The translations under genes and the position numbers were made by a program. The notes under the pieces were generated by a model. It was not told where the DNA came from. It saw only the letters and a program-made list of their open reading frames with translations, and ran no database searches. From Ignatzschineria sp. (GTDB lineage: Bacteria; Pseudomonadota; Gammaproteobacteria; Cardiobacteriales; Wohlfahrtiimonadaceae), in contig JASLFU010000008.1 in NCBI GenBank assembly GCA_030150405.1, positions 1 through 6,001 on the forward strand: a stretch of 6,001 bases of DNA. Direction: 5' to 3'. Below, in pieces: positions 1 through 5,125 of this stretch. Each line of letters starts with the position of its first letter. The stretch's first letter is position 1.

Positions 1-598
1 CGGTTGGAGGTTTGTGGAGAAAATAGAGCGCATCTTTAAGATTAAGTTCAGGCGATTCTAAAAAGGCGGGGAAGTGCTGATCATCAATCTCTTTAAGTAA
101 CTCGTTAATAAAGGTTAACATCTGGCGCTGGGAGATGCCGGAAGTAAGAGAGTAGATCGGCGTTAGGCGCTCCTCAAGCTCGCTATCTTTATCAGCAAAG
201 TTGAGCACTACAGGGTGGCTCATCTCTAAACGATTCATCCCAAAGCGGACTTCGCCGTAACAGCGCAGAGTCTGTAGCTCTTCAAATCGCTTAATCATAT
301 TGCTGTAGAAATTAAAAAAGCGAACCGCCATGACGCCACTCTCATCCTTTAGCCAAACCACTAAAGTTGGACGCCGGCCACGGGTCATCTCTTTTTTGAT
401 GATCTGCCCCTCGATAATCATAATCTCCCCGGGCTGAGCCGCCGCAATAGGCGTAATGCGTGTACGATCCTGATAGCGATAAGGAAGATGAAAAAGAAGA
501 TCAAGATAGCTCTTAATCCCTAATTTCCCTAGCGTCTCTGCCATCTTCGGCCCTACGCCCTTAAGATCGGTAATCGGTCTCTTTTTAAGTGTTTCCAC
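1..598 (-). CDS. recG: ATP-dependent DNA helicase RecG, N-terminal part (runs off the left edge)
   Basis: RecG is a cytoplasmic dsDNA translocase that remodels stalled forks and Holliday junctions. The minus strand from a GTG at 598 reads 199 codons into the window edge. Residues 8-47 carry the N-terminal signature (PITDLKGVGPKMAETL, then DLLFHLPYRYQDRT). Residues about 58-150 match the OB-fold 'wedge' that grips the branch point, including RFFNF at 93-97 and GEVRFG at 115-120. The visible part ends in LHKPPT, as in E. coli RecG before its helicase domains. About 500 residues, including all the helicase motifs, lie outside the window. The GTG start is supported by an AGGA eight bases upstream and by alignment from memory with the start of the family; no ATG fits better. 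The gene is divergent from the phosphoethanolamine transferase gene. I see nothing broken in the visible part. Confidence 0.96.
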   Translation of the reverse strand, partial: METLKKRPITDLKGVGPKMAETLGKLGIKSYLDLLFHLPYRYQDRTRITPIAAAQPGEIMIIEGQIIKKEMTRGRRPTLVVWLKDESGVMAVRFFNFYSNMIKRFEELQTLRCYGEVRFGMNRLEMSHPVVLNFADKDSELEERLTPIYSLTSGISQRQMLTFINELLKEIDDQHFPAFLESPELNLKDALYFLHKPPT

Positions 599-608
599 AA
601 TAAAATTC

Positions 609-612
609 CTAA
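609..612 (-). promoter_or_regulatory. Ribosome binding site of recG
   Basis: On the minus strand AGGA is followed by eight bases and then the GTG at 598. The spacing is normal, and this site is the main local support for choosing a GTG start rather than the overlapping out-of-frame TTG at 600. Confidence 0.6.
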
Positions 613-626
613 TAACTTTTTTAATG

Positions 627-632
627 AGTATA
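627..632 (-). promoter_or_regulatory. Putative -10 element of the recG promoter
   Basis: The minus strand reads TATACT here, five of six bases matching the sigma-70 -10 consensus, about 30 bases before the GTG. The -35 region is poor: ACAACA 17 bases upstream matches only the last three positions of TTGACA. The spacer is very AT-rich, so chance matches are likely. This is an inference from the motif alone. Confidence 0.35.
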
Positions 633-651
633 AGGTATTTTTAATTTTGTG

Positions 652-679
652 TTGTTACTGAAAAACTTTTCATTATTAC
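652..679 (+). promoter_or_regulatory. Weak candidate promoter for the phosphoethanolamine transferase gene
   Basis: TTGTTA (652-657, four of six against TTGACA) and TATTAC (674-679, four of six against TATAAT) are 16 bases apart. A transcript from here would start near 686, just before the purine-rich ribosome site at 688-696. I saw no PmrA-type or PhoP-type repeat in the spacer, so nothing points to the regulation known for lipid A-modifying transferases. Confidence 0.25.
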
Positions 680-704
680 TTTGTAGCGAGGAAGAGCTTC
701 AGTT

Positions 705-731
705 ATGATTAATTGCGAAATGGATAATTGA
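705..731 (+). other. Eight-codon leader ORF ending in TGA directly before the transferase start
   Basis: ATG at 705 follows a purine-rich ribosome site (GAGGAAGAG, 688-696) with eight bases between. It reads MINCEMDN and then TGA at 729-731. The next three bases are the TTG at 732, in the same frame as the long transferase ORF. Three readings are possible. It may be a short leader peptide whose termination feeds re-initiation at TTG 732 or GTG 744. It may be the original start of the transferase cut off by a nonsense change. It may be meaningless, with translation starting independently downstream. The ribosome site before 705 is clearly better than anything before 732 or 744. Confidence 0.4.
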
Positions 732-2270
732 TTGGATTATATAGTGAAACATCAAAAAAATATTTTAAGAATTATAGTAGCTATAATCGCTTTGAGCCTG
801 CTGTTTATTCTGTCGAAGCATGCGTTAAGAGGTTCTGCAATGGGGGTTAACACCCGGGATACGCTTCTTTTTGCACTCTTTATTATTATATTGAGTAGCT
901 CAAAAAGAGCTTTTTGGTGGATAGCACTCCCTTTTGTATCGCTTTATGCGCTTTATCTTCCTATAGGAATCAATTTTGGCCCTCCGAGTTTTAAATATTT
1001 TGCTTCTGTTTTGGCAACTGATCCTACAGAAACGAAAGAGTTTATAGCGTTAATTCCGATACGTTATTACTTTTATCCTCTTGGAATTGTAGGAGCACTC
1101 ATTTTATACCGTTATTTAACGGTGAAATTTGATCTGCGTTTTTATGCCAATCGTACACTTCTGATCGTGATGGTGGCATTTTCGCTCTTTTCACAGAGCC
1201 CTTTTCATTACCCTAAAGCAGTCTATGAATCGATTACAAAAGTAAGTGATGAGTTAAGAAGGATGAGAGAGGTAGGGGATGAGAATGCTTGGCTGGTAAG
1301 TGAGGCTAATCCCCGATATAAAAACTATGTTTTGATTATTGGCGAGAGTGCTCGACGAGATTATCACCACGCTTATGGGTATCCGATTGAAAATACCCCT
1401 TTTATGAGTTCTGCAAAAGGGGTGCTTGTGGAGGGGCTCACTTCAGGGGGGATTAATACGGTTGATTCTCTGCGCTTAATGTTGACTAAGCCTGATACTG
1501 AGGCTTGGGAAGTTAATTATCCACTTAATTTTGTTGATCTTGCAAAAAAAGCGGAGATGCGAGTCACGTGGATCTCTAATCATGGCTATTATGGAAAACA
1601 TGACACACCTGTAACCACGATTGCAAACCGTAGTGATCGCCGCCGTTTTTTAAAGGTGGGTGGTTTTGGTTCAGGTAGCATTGATGATCGTGAATTACTC
1701 CCCTTTTTTAAAGAAGAGCTGCAAAAAGAGGAGACGGGACCCCATCTGATTGTATTGCATATTTATGGTTCACATCCTAATACATGCGAGCGATTGCATG
1801 GGTTTGAGCCAGAAATCACTGTGCAGGATCCTCTATATAAGTATCTTGCTTGTTACGTTACTTCTATTCATAAAACTGACGCTCTTCTCGAGGAGGTCAA
1901 TATGATTTTAGAAGAGCGTTACCAAAGTATAGGGGAGAGCTACTCTATGCTCTATTTTGCAGATCACGGTTTAGCGCAGCGGCGCGTCGATCAGCATATT
2001 AATTTAGATAATTCTGCTCCTGTTAAACCACATTATGAAATTCCTCTCTTTAAAGTTTCCAGTGATGATACCGAGCGTGTTGTGATTAAACGACAAAAAT
2101 CGGGACTTCGCTTTACAGAAGGATTAGCTACATGGATGGGAATTGAGTCCCCACTGTTGCCAGATCGATATGATCTTTTCTCTGATGAAGATGATAAGAA
2201 TGATTTTGGTTTAGGGGAGATTTTAAAAGAGTTGCCCGATGATCCAGCAATTGATATTCGGGGGCTATAA
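732..2270 (+). CDS. Membrane-anchored phosphoethanolamine transferase, YbiP/OpgE type (sulfatase fold)
   Basis: This is an inner-membrane enzyme with a periplasmic alkaline-phosphatase/sulfatase-like domain, expected to move phosphoethanolamine from phosphatidylethanolamine to an envelope acceptor. About five hydrophobic segments lie at residues 11-28, 43-54, 61-78, 112-127 and 141-155. The catalytic domain starts near 198 with YVLIIGESARRD. By analogy with EptA, likely metal ligands are E205, nucleophile T243 (in GGINTVDSLRLML), D411 and H412 (FADHG); H348 (YGSHP) and H433 are also well placed. C352 and C374 match a cysteine pair I recall in E. coli YbiP, which resembles this protein along its length (about 510-530 residues). 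In E. coli OpgE (YbiP) decorates osmoregulated periplasmic glucans, but no glucan genes are seen here, so the acceptor is open. The start is uncertain: TTG 732 follows an in-frame TGA, and GTG 744 is an alternative; both keep the first membrane segment. The gene is visibly AT-richer than its neighbours. Confidence 0.9.
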   Translation: MDYIVKHQKNILRIIVAIIALSLLFILSKHALRGSAMGVNTRDTLLFALFIIILSSSKRAFWWIALPFVSLYALYLPIGINFGPPSFKYFASVLATDPTETKEFIALIPIRYYFYPLGIVGALILYRYLTVKFDLRFYANRTLLIVMVAFSLFSQSPFHYPKAVYESITKVSDELRRMREVGDENAWLVSEANPRYKNYVLIIGESARRDYHHAYGYPIENTPFMSSAKGVLVEGLTSGGINTVDSLRLMLTKPDTEAWEVNYPLNFVDLAKKAEMRVTWISNHGYYGKHDTPVTTIANRSDRRRFLKVGGFGSGSIDDRELLPFFKEELQKEETGPHLIVLHIYGSHPNTCERLHGFEPEITVQDPLYKYLACYVTSIHKTDALLEEVNMILEERYQSIGESYSMLYFADHGLAQRRVDQHINLDNSAPVKPHYEIPLFKVSSDDTERVVIKRQKSGLRFTEGLATWMGIESPLLPDRYDLFSDEDDKNDFGLGEILKELPDDPAIDIRGL

Positions 2271-2293
2271 AATCAGTAATTTAAATTGGAAGT

Positions 2294-2322
2294 AAAGGGA
2301 GCTATTTTTAGCTCCCTTTTTT
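2294..2322 (+). terminator. Rho-independent terminator after the transferase gene
   Basis: A perfect 11-bp stem (2294-2304 with 2309-2319) closes a TTTT loop. Its core is GGGAGCTA/TAGCTCCC, and a run of six T follows (2317-2322). It lies 23 bases after the transferase stop and ends transcription rightward. Read from the other strand, the stem is followed only by TTTAC, so it could stop the convergent small gene less efficiently. Confidence 0.9.
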
Positions 2323-2345
2323 ATTGGGGTCATTCTTTTTTGGTT

Positions 2346-2540
2346 TTAGACCAACTCAATCTTTGCTAAATCTTCTTCAGTCAGAGTTTCGTACCAATCA
2401 TCGCCCATTAGCTCACAAGGATGTTGGGAGCGCTCGGAGCCATTGCCGCACATCATCTTTTTTACTGAGCAGTAACGATCACATCCCCAACAGATGCGTT
2501 CCGGGTGTTTTGGGTGTTTGGGGATTCTTATCTTTTTCAT
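2346..2540 (-). CDS. Small cysteine-rich protein of the DUF3079 type
   Basis: The protein has 64 residues and matches my recollection of the DUF3079 family: a short N-terminus, then HPKHPERICWGCDRYC, then CGNGSERSQHPCELMGDDWYE. C17, C20, C24 and C31 form a CxxC-x3-C-x6-C pattern, with H9, H12, H40 and C42 nearby. This suggests a bound metal such as zinc or a small iron-sulfur site, which is inference. There is no signal peptide or membrane segment, so it is probably cytoplasmic. The function of the family is unknown to me. The ATG at 2540 is the only reasonable start, but no clear ribosome site precedes it (CTACTCTT). The gene is convergent with the transferase and divergent from ypfJ, so it forms its own unit. 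Confidence 0.85.
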   Translation of the reverse strand: MKKIRIPKHPKHPERICWGCDRYCSVKKMMCGNGSERSQHPCELMGDDWYETLTEEDLAKIELV

Positions 2541-2658
2541 AAGAGTAGTGTAGCGAATCTTTTTTATAAGATGTTTGATTTAATGCTAAAAAAGCAGAAG
2601 ATTATCCCATACTATAAGGGGATCTATAAAGGGGCTAGCCGGTAAAAGTGTGGATTGC

Positions 2659-2687
2659 TTACAAATTTTGGAGAAAAACGGCATAAT
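2659..2687 (+). promoter_or_regulatory. Candidate promoter upstream of ypfJ
   Basis: CATAAT at 2682-2687 matches five of six -10 positions. TTACAA at 2659-2664 is a weak -35 with 17-base spacing. A transcript from here would have a 5' leader of roughly 110 bases containing the 2703-2729 hairpin. The support is motif only. Confidence 0.3.
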
Positions 2688-2702
2688 TATGGGGTTAATT
2701 TA

Positions 2703-2729
2703 TATAGGGAAAGCTAGAAAATCCCTGTA
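2703..2729 (+). repeat. Small inverted repeat in the presumed ypfJ leader
   Basis: TATAGGGA pairs with TCCCTGTA, eight pairs including one G-T wobble, around an 11-base loop. It is not followed by a T run (GGTTTTAAG comes next), so it is not a good terminator. It could be a leader hairpin or a chance structure. Confidence 0.3.
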
Positions 2730-2807
2730 GGTTTTAAGTGTCTTGAGTTGCTGCATGTTTTATGCGGGGCATCATGAGCGTAATAATTTTTTATAAAGGG
2801 TGAAAAT

Positions 2808-3680
2808 ATGCGCTGGGAAGATCAAAAGCGAAGCCAAAATATTGAAGATCGCCGGGGGCAACGGATGCAAAGAGGGGGGATGCGCCGGGGAGGCGGGATG
2901 ATTCCTCTCCAGGGAAAGGCAGGCGTTGCGCTCTTTTTAGTGGTGATGATTGCTGGGTATTACGGCATCGATCTCTCTCCACTTCTGTTAGGTGAAGGGA
3001 GTGCGCCACAGGTGACACAGGTGGAGCATAGAGCGACTCCTGAAGAGCAGCGCATGGCGGAGTTTACCGCAGTGGCTTTAGCGAAAACAGAAGATCTTTG
3101 GAAGCAGAAATTTAGAGAGAATCGTCTCCAATATCGAGAGCCTACTTTAGTGCTCTATACTGGAGCAACCTCTACGGCATGTGGATTTGGTCAAGCGGCG
3201 ATGGGGCCTTTTTATTGCCCTGCAGATGAGAAGGTTTATATTGATTTAAGCTTCTATCAGGATATGAAAAAGAAGCTCGGCGGCGGGGGTGATTTTGCTC
3301 AAGGATATGTGATCGCCCATGAGGTGGGGCACCATGTTCAGCACCTTTTAGGTATTACCACAAAAGTTCGGCAGATGCAGCAACGGGCGGGGCGTAAAGA
3401 GGCTAATGCACTCTCTGTTAAGATGGAACTACAGGCAGATTGCTTTGCCGGTATCTGGGGGAAGACGATTCAGGATCAGGGACTTCTCGATATTGGCGAC
3501 CTAGAGAAGGCGATGAATACTGCTGCAGCCATTGGGGATGATCGTTTACAAAAACAGGCGCGTGGTACAGTAGTGCCCGATAGCTTTACCCATGGTACAT
3601 CTGCGCAGCGTCAAGCTTGGTTTAAACGAGGATTTGATCACGGCACCTTTGCTGCGTGCGATACATTTTCGGCGCTCTAA
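2808..3680 (+). CDS. ypfJ: Neutral zinc metallopeptidase-like membrane protein YpfJ
   Basis: This belongs to the YpfJ/KPN_02809 family of predicted membrane-anchored zinc metallopeptidases; the substrate is unknown. Its 290 residues agree with the E. coli protein, which begins with the same MRW...N-EDRR pattern. A basic, glycine-rich cytoplasmic leader (residues 1-37, with repeated RGG/RRGG) precedes one membrane segment (about 38-51, ending AGYYGIDL). The periplasmic catalytic domain contains HEVGH at 171-175, which is the HExxH zinc motif with E172 as catalytic base. ELQAD at 207-211 probably supplies the third ligand (E207 or D211). Cysteines at 125, 137, 212 and 284 sit where the E. coli protein has them. 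The family-typical end (VVPDSFTHGTS, then WFKRGFDHG) is intact. The ATG at 2808 has AAGGG seven bases upstream. A lipoprotein gene follows after 99 bases, with a possible leaky terminator between. Confidence 0.95.
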   Translation: MRWEDQKRSQNIEDRRGQRMQRGGMRRGGGMIPLQGKAGVALFLVVMIAGYYGIDLSPLLLGEGSAPQVTQVEHRATPEEQRMAEFTAVALAKTEDLWKQKFRENRLQYREPTLVLYTGATSTACGFGQAAMGPFYCPADEKVYIDLSFYQDMKKKLGGGGDFAQGYVIAHEVGHHVQHLLGITTKVRQMQQRAGRKEANALSVKMELQADCFAGIWGKTIQDQGLLDIGDLEKAMNTAAAIGDDRLQKQARGTVVPDSFTHGTSAQRQAWFKRGFDHGTFAACDTFSAL

Positions 3681-3724
3681 TAAGGATCACATCACTTTTC
3701 AACAAAGTTTTAGGGCGCGTTTTT
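3672..3724 (+). terminator. Possible terminator overlapping the ypfJ stop codon
   Basis: GCGCTCTAA (3672-3680, containing the TAA stop) pairs with TTAGGGCGC (3710-3718), nine pairs with one wobble, followed by G and TTTTT. The 29-base loop is long for an efficient terminator, so partial termination or attenuation between ypfJ and the lipoprotein gene seems more likely than a full stop. Confidence 0.4.
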
Positions 3725-3768
3725 AATTTAAGTTACTCATTTATCAATTGAAGCAGAAGGCTTTAAAT

Positions 3769-3774
3769 AGGGGA
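3769..3774 (+). promoter_or_regulatory. Ribosome binding site of the lipoprotein gene
   Basis: AGGGGA ends five bases before the ATG at 3780. It is strong and well placed, and fixes the start that gives a proper signal peptide. Confidence 0.7.
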
Positions 3775-3779
3775 ATATC

Positions 3780-4958
3780 ATGAAAAAAGTTGTGCGAAAT
3801 AGTGCAGTTGCTAGTGGGCTAATTTTATTGCTAGCCGCATGTCAGCAAGATGGGCCAGATGTTGAGGCACTTCAGAAATTACGTGGTCCCGAAAGCGGTG
3901 TTACGATCTTAAATAGTAAGATAAAAGATCGTGTGCGGATTAATGAGGAGCTCGCAGAGTATAGTATTGAGGGGCGTTTTCAGTATCCCGATGGGCGCTA
4001 TCAGCATCTTTCTAATTTGGGGAATATCGATATTTATGCCCGCCTTAATGGCACAGAGAAGCTCCCCTTTAGGGCGAGAGTGATCGCCGGGAAAACGGGG
4101 AATACTTGGTATATTGTTCAGGAAGATCTTCCGGCATTGGAAGATGAGAGCGATTATGCTCCGAAAGAGCTTACTCGCACAGCGCTGTTTGATGGTAGCA
4201 CGATTGAGGGGGATTTTTACCGCGGAGAGGATGGCACCTTTTTTGCAGTTAAAGATAGTCAGCTAAATAAAAAGATTAAGCGTCTTTTAAAGAGCTATCA
4301 GGCGGGGCTTGAGCTCAATATTGAGCTTGATAAGCGAGAAGCGAAATTGGTAAAAGATCTGGAAAAGCTCGATCGAAAATTGCAAAAAGAGCAGCAAAAG
4401 CTAGAAAAACAGGCGGATAAGTCTCTGGCTAAAGCGGGGAGAAGTGAGGCTCGAGAGCTAAAGCGGGAACAGAAAGAGCTCTTCTTAAGTAAAGAGGAGA
4501 AAGCGGAGATCGAGCAGGAGGTAAAAGCGGCAGAGGATGAAGTTCACGAAGCGATTGCCGAAAACTTTATCGATCATCCCGATCGTATTGCGCTTGAGCG
4601 TGAGCTTGACCGTGTGCGTCAAGAGATGGTGGAGCTCCATGAAAGTTTGCCCACCTTAACAGCGCTGCCCAATTGCCATAAGAAGGAGTATCTCTTTTAC
4701 GGCACTATCTGCAATAAGGTGACGAAGATTAATGATAAATATCTCAATCAGATCCGTTACCATAATCGTCCCCATTTAACGATGAACTTTTTTGCAGCAG
4801 AAGGGTTAAATCCTAAAGGCGAGGAGAAGCCGCTTCGGGTGGCAGAAGAGATTATGGTCGCCCCCGAAGCTGTAAAATTTGGGGAGATTCAAACACCTTC
4901 AGAGGCATCACCCTCTAAAAATAGCGATGAAGGGAAGGAGGAGAGTGGGGAAGAGTAA
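3780..4958 (+). CDS. Hypothetical lipoprotein with a long charged helical region
   Basis: I do not recognise this protein. It starts with a clear lipoprotein signal: KK at 2-3, a hydrophobic stretch at 9-20, and lipobox LAAC with C21 as the acylated cysteine. Q22 at +2 is not the aspartate that retains lipoproteins in the inner membrane, so an outer-membrane location is likely. Residues about 41-160 are mixed polar/hydrophobic with many short beta-like stretches and aromatic residues, and look like a small globular domain. Residues about 160-290 are rich in K, E, Q, L and A with heptad-like spacing and almost no glycine or proline in 176-218, predicting a coiled coil. A short segment with C299 and C311 (possible disulfide) follows, then an acidic, serine-rich tail (372-392). 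Start and ribosome site are clear. It lies 99 bases after ypfJ and ahead of a strong terminator. A structural or envelope-spacing role is conceivable but unsupported. Confidence 0.85.
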   Translation: MKKVVRNSAVASGLILLLAACQQDGPDVEALQKLRGPESGVTILNSKIKDRVRINEELAEYSIEGRFQYPDGRYQHLSNLGNIDIYARLNGTEKLPFRARVIAGKTGNTWYIVQEDLPALEDESDYAPKELTRTALFDGSTIEGDFYRGEDGTFFAVKDSQLNKKIKRLLKSYQAGLELNIELDKREAKLVKDLEKLDRKLQKEQQKLEKQADKSLAKAGRSEARELKREQKELFLSKEEKAEIEQEVKAAEDEVHEAIAENFIDHPDRIALERELDRVRQEMVELHESLPTLTALPNCHKKEYLFYGTICNKVTKINDKYLNQIRYHNRPHLTMNFFAAEGLNPKGEEKPLRVAEEIMVAPEAVKFGEIQTPSEASPSKNSDEGKEESGEE

Positions 4959-4971
4959 GGAGCGCCCTGAC

Positions 4972-4980
4972 TTATCCACA
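4972..4980 (+). promoter_or_regulatory. Perfect DnaA-box match
   Basis: TTATCCACA fits the consensus TTATNCACA exactly, between the lipoprotein stop and the terminator. It is alone: I found no second perfect copy nearby and no AT-rich unwinding region with clustered boxes, so it is not an origin. One match of this length can occur by chance. Confidence 0.3.
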
Positions 4981-5010
4981 TTCACTCCATTAACGCTATG
5001 AAGTAGGTGC

Positions 5011-5050
5011 AAGCCCTAGAGAATATCGACAATCTCTGGGGCTTTTCTTT
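5011..5050 (+). terminator. Rho-independent terminator after the lipoprotein gene
   Basis: A 12-bp stem (5011-5022 with 5033-5044, one G-T wobble) encloses a 10-base loop; its core is AAGCCCTAGAGA/TCTCTGGGGCTT. It is followed by TTTTCTTT. It lies about 50 bases after the lipoprotein stop and separates it from ispB. Confidence 0.88.
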
Positions 5051-5081
5051 GCCGATTTTACCCTTATTGGCAAATAACCAT

Positions 5082-5087
5082 TATAAT
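5082..5087 (+). promoter_or_regulatory. -10 element of the likely ispB promoter
   Basis: A perfect TATAAT stands 38 bases before the ispB ATG, predicting a 5' leader of about 30 bases. The -35 is weak (TTACCC at 5058-5063, 18-base spacing). A good-looking TTGGCA at 5067-5072 is too close to serve this -10. The element sits inside the perfect palindrome CATTATAATG (5079-5088). The position between a terminator and a gene supports the call. Confidence 0.55.
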
Positions 5088-5114
5088 GTTTGGGTTAATT
5101 CAAATTATTCTGCC

Positions 5115-5118
5115 AAGG
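5115..5118 (+). promoter_or_regulatory. Ribosome binding site of ispB
   Basis: AAGG ends seven bases before the ATG at 5126 and supports that start, which also agrees with the family's N-terminus. Confidence 0.6.
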
Positions 5119-5125
5119 TATAAAA

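Larger units (their letters stand above)
2541..2807. other. Intergenic spacer between the divergent DUF3079-type gene and ypfJ
   Basis: No coding signal is seen in these 267 bases on either strand. It should hold promoters for both flanking genes. Visible elements are an imperfect direct repeat CTATAAGGGG / CTATAAAGGGG (2612-2621, 2624-2634), the palindrome GGCTAGCC (2633-2640), a weak rightward promoter candidate (2659-2687), a small hairpin (2703-2729), and three GCAT copies, some in inverted partnership with ATGC (2753-2772). I cannot assign a known riboswitch or small RNA to it. Confidence 0.5.

Noticed and set aside
2324..2542. Open frame of 72 codons on the plus strand
   Set aside because: It lies opposite the DUF3079-type gene, shows no family resemblance, and starts inside the terminator's T run. 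It is a shadow of the real minus-strand gene.
2609..2634. Heat-shock (sigma-32) promoter on the minus strand from CCCCTTAT-like sequences
   Set aside because: The -10-like CCCC blocks are present, but no CTTGAA-like -35 stands at the right distance.
2755..2796. Thirteen-codon reading frame before ypfJ (MFYAGHHERNNFL)
   Set aside because: It has no ribosome site and ends at the start of the ypfJ ribosome site. Frames of this length are expected by chance.
2791..3018. Open frame of 75 codons on the minus strand
   Set aside because: It overlaps the first 70 codons of ypfJ, whose identity is certain, and has no recognisable content.
3740..3768. Possible promoter TTTATC...TTAAAT before the lipoprotein gene
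   Set aside because: Both hexamers are poor and transcription would begin at or inside the ribosome site, leaving no leader for translation.
5067..5072. TTGGCA as the -35 of ispB
   Set aside because: It is a five-of-six match, but only 9 bases separate it from TATAAT, and no acceptable -10 lies 16-18 bases downstream.
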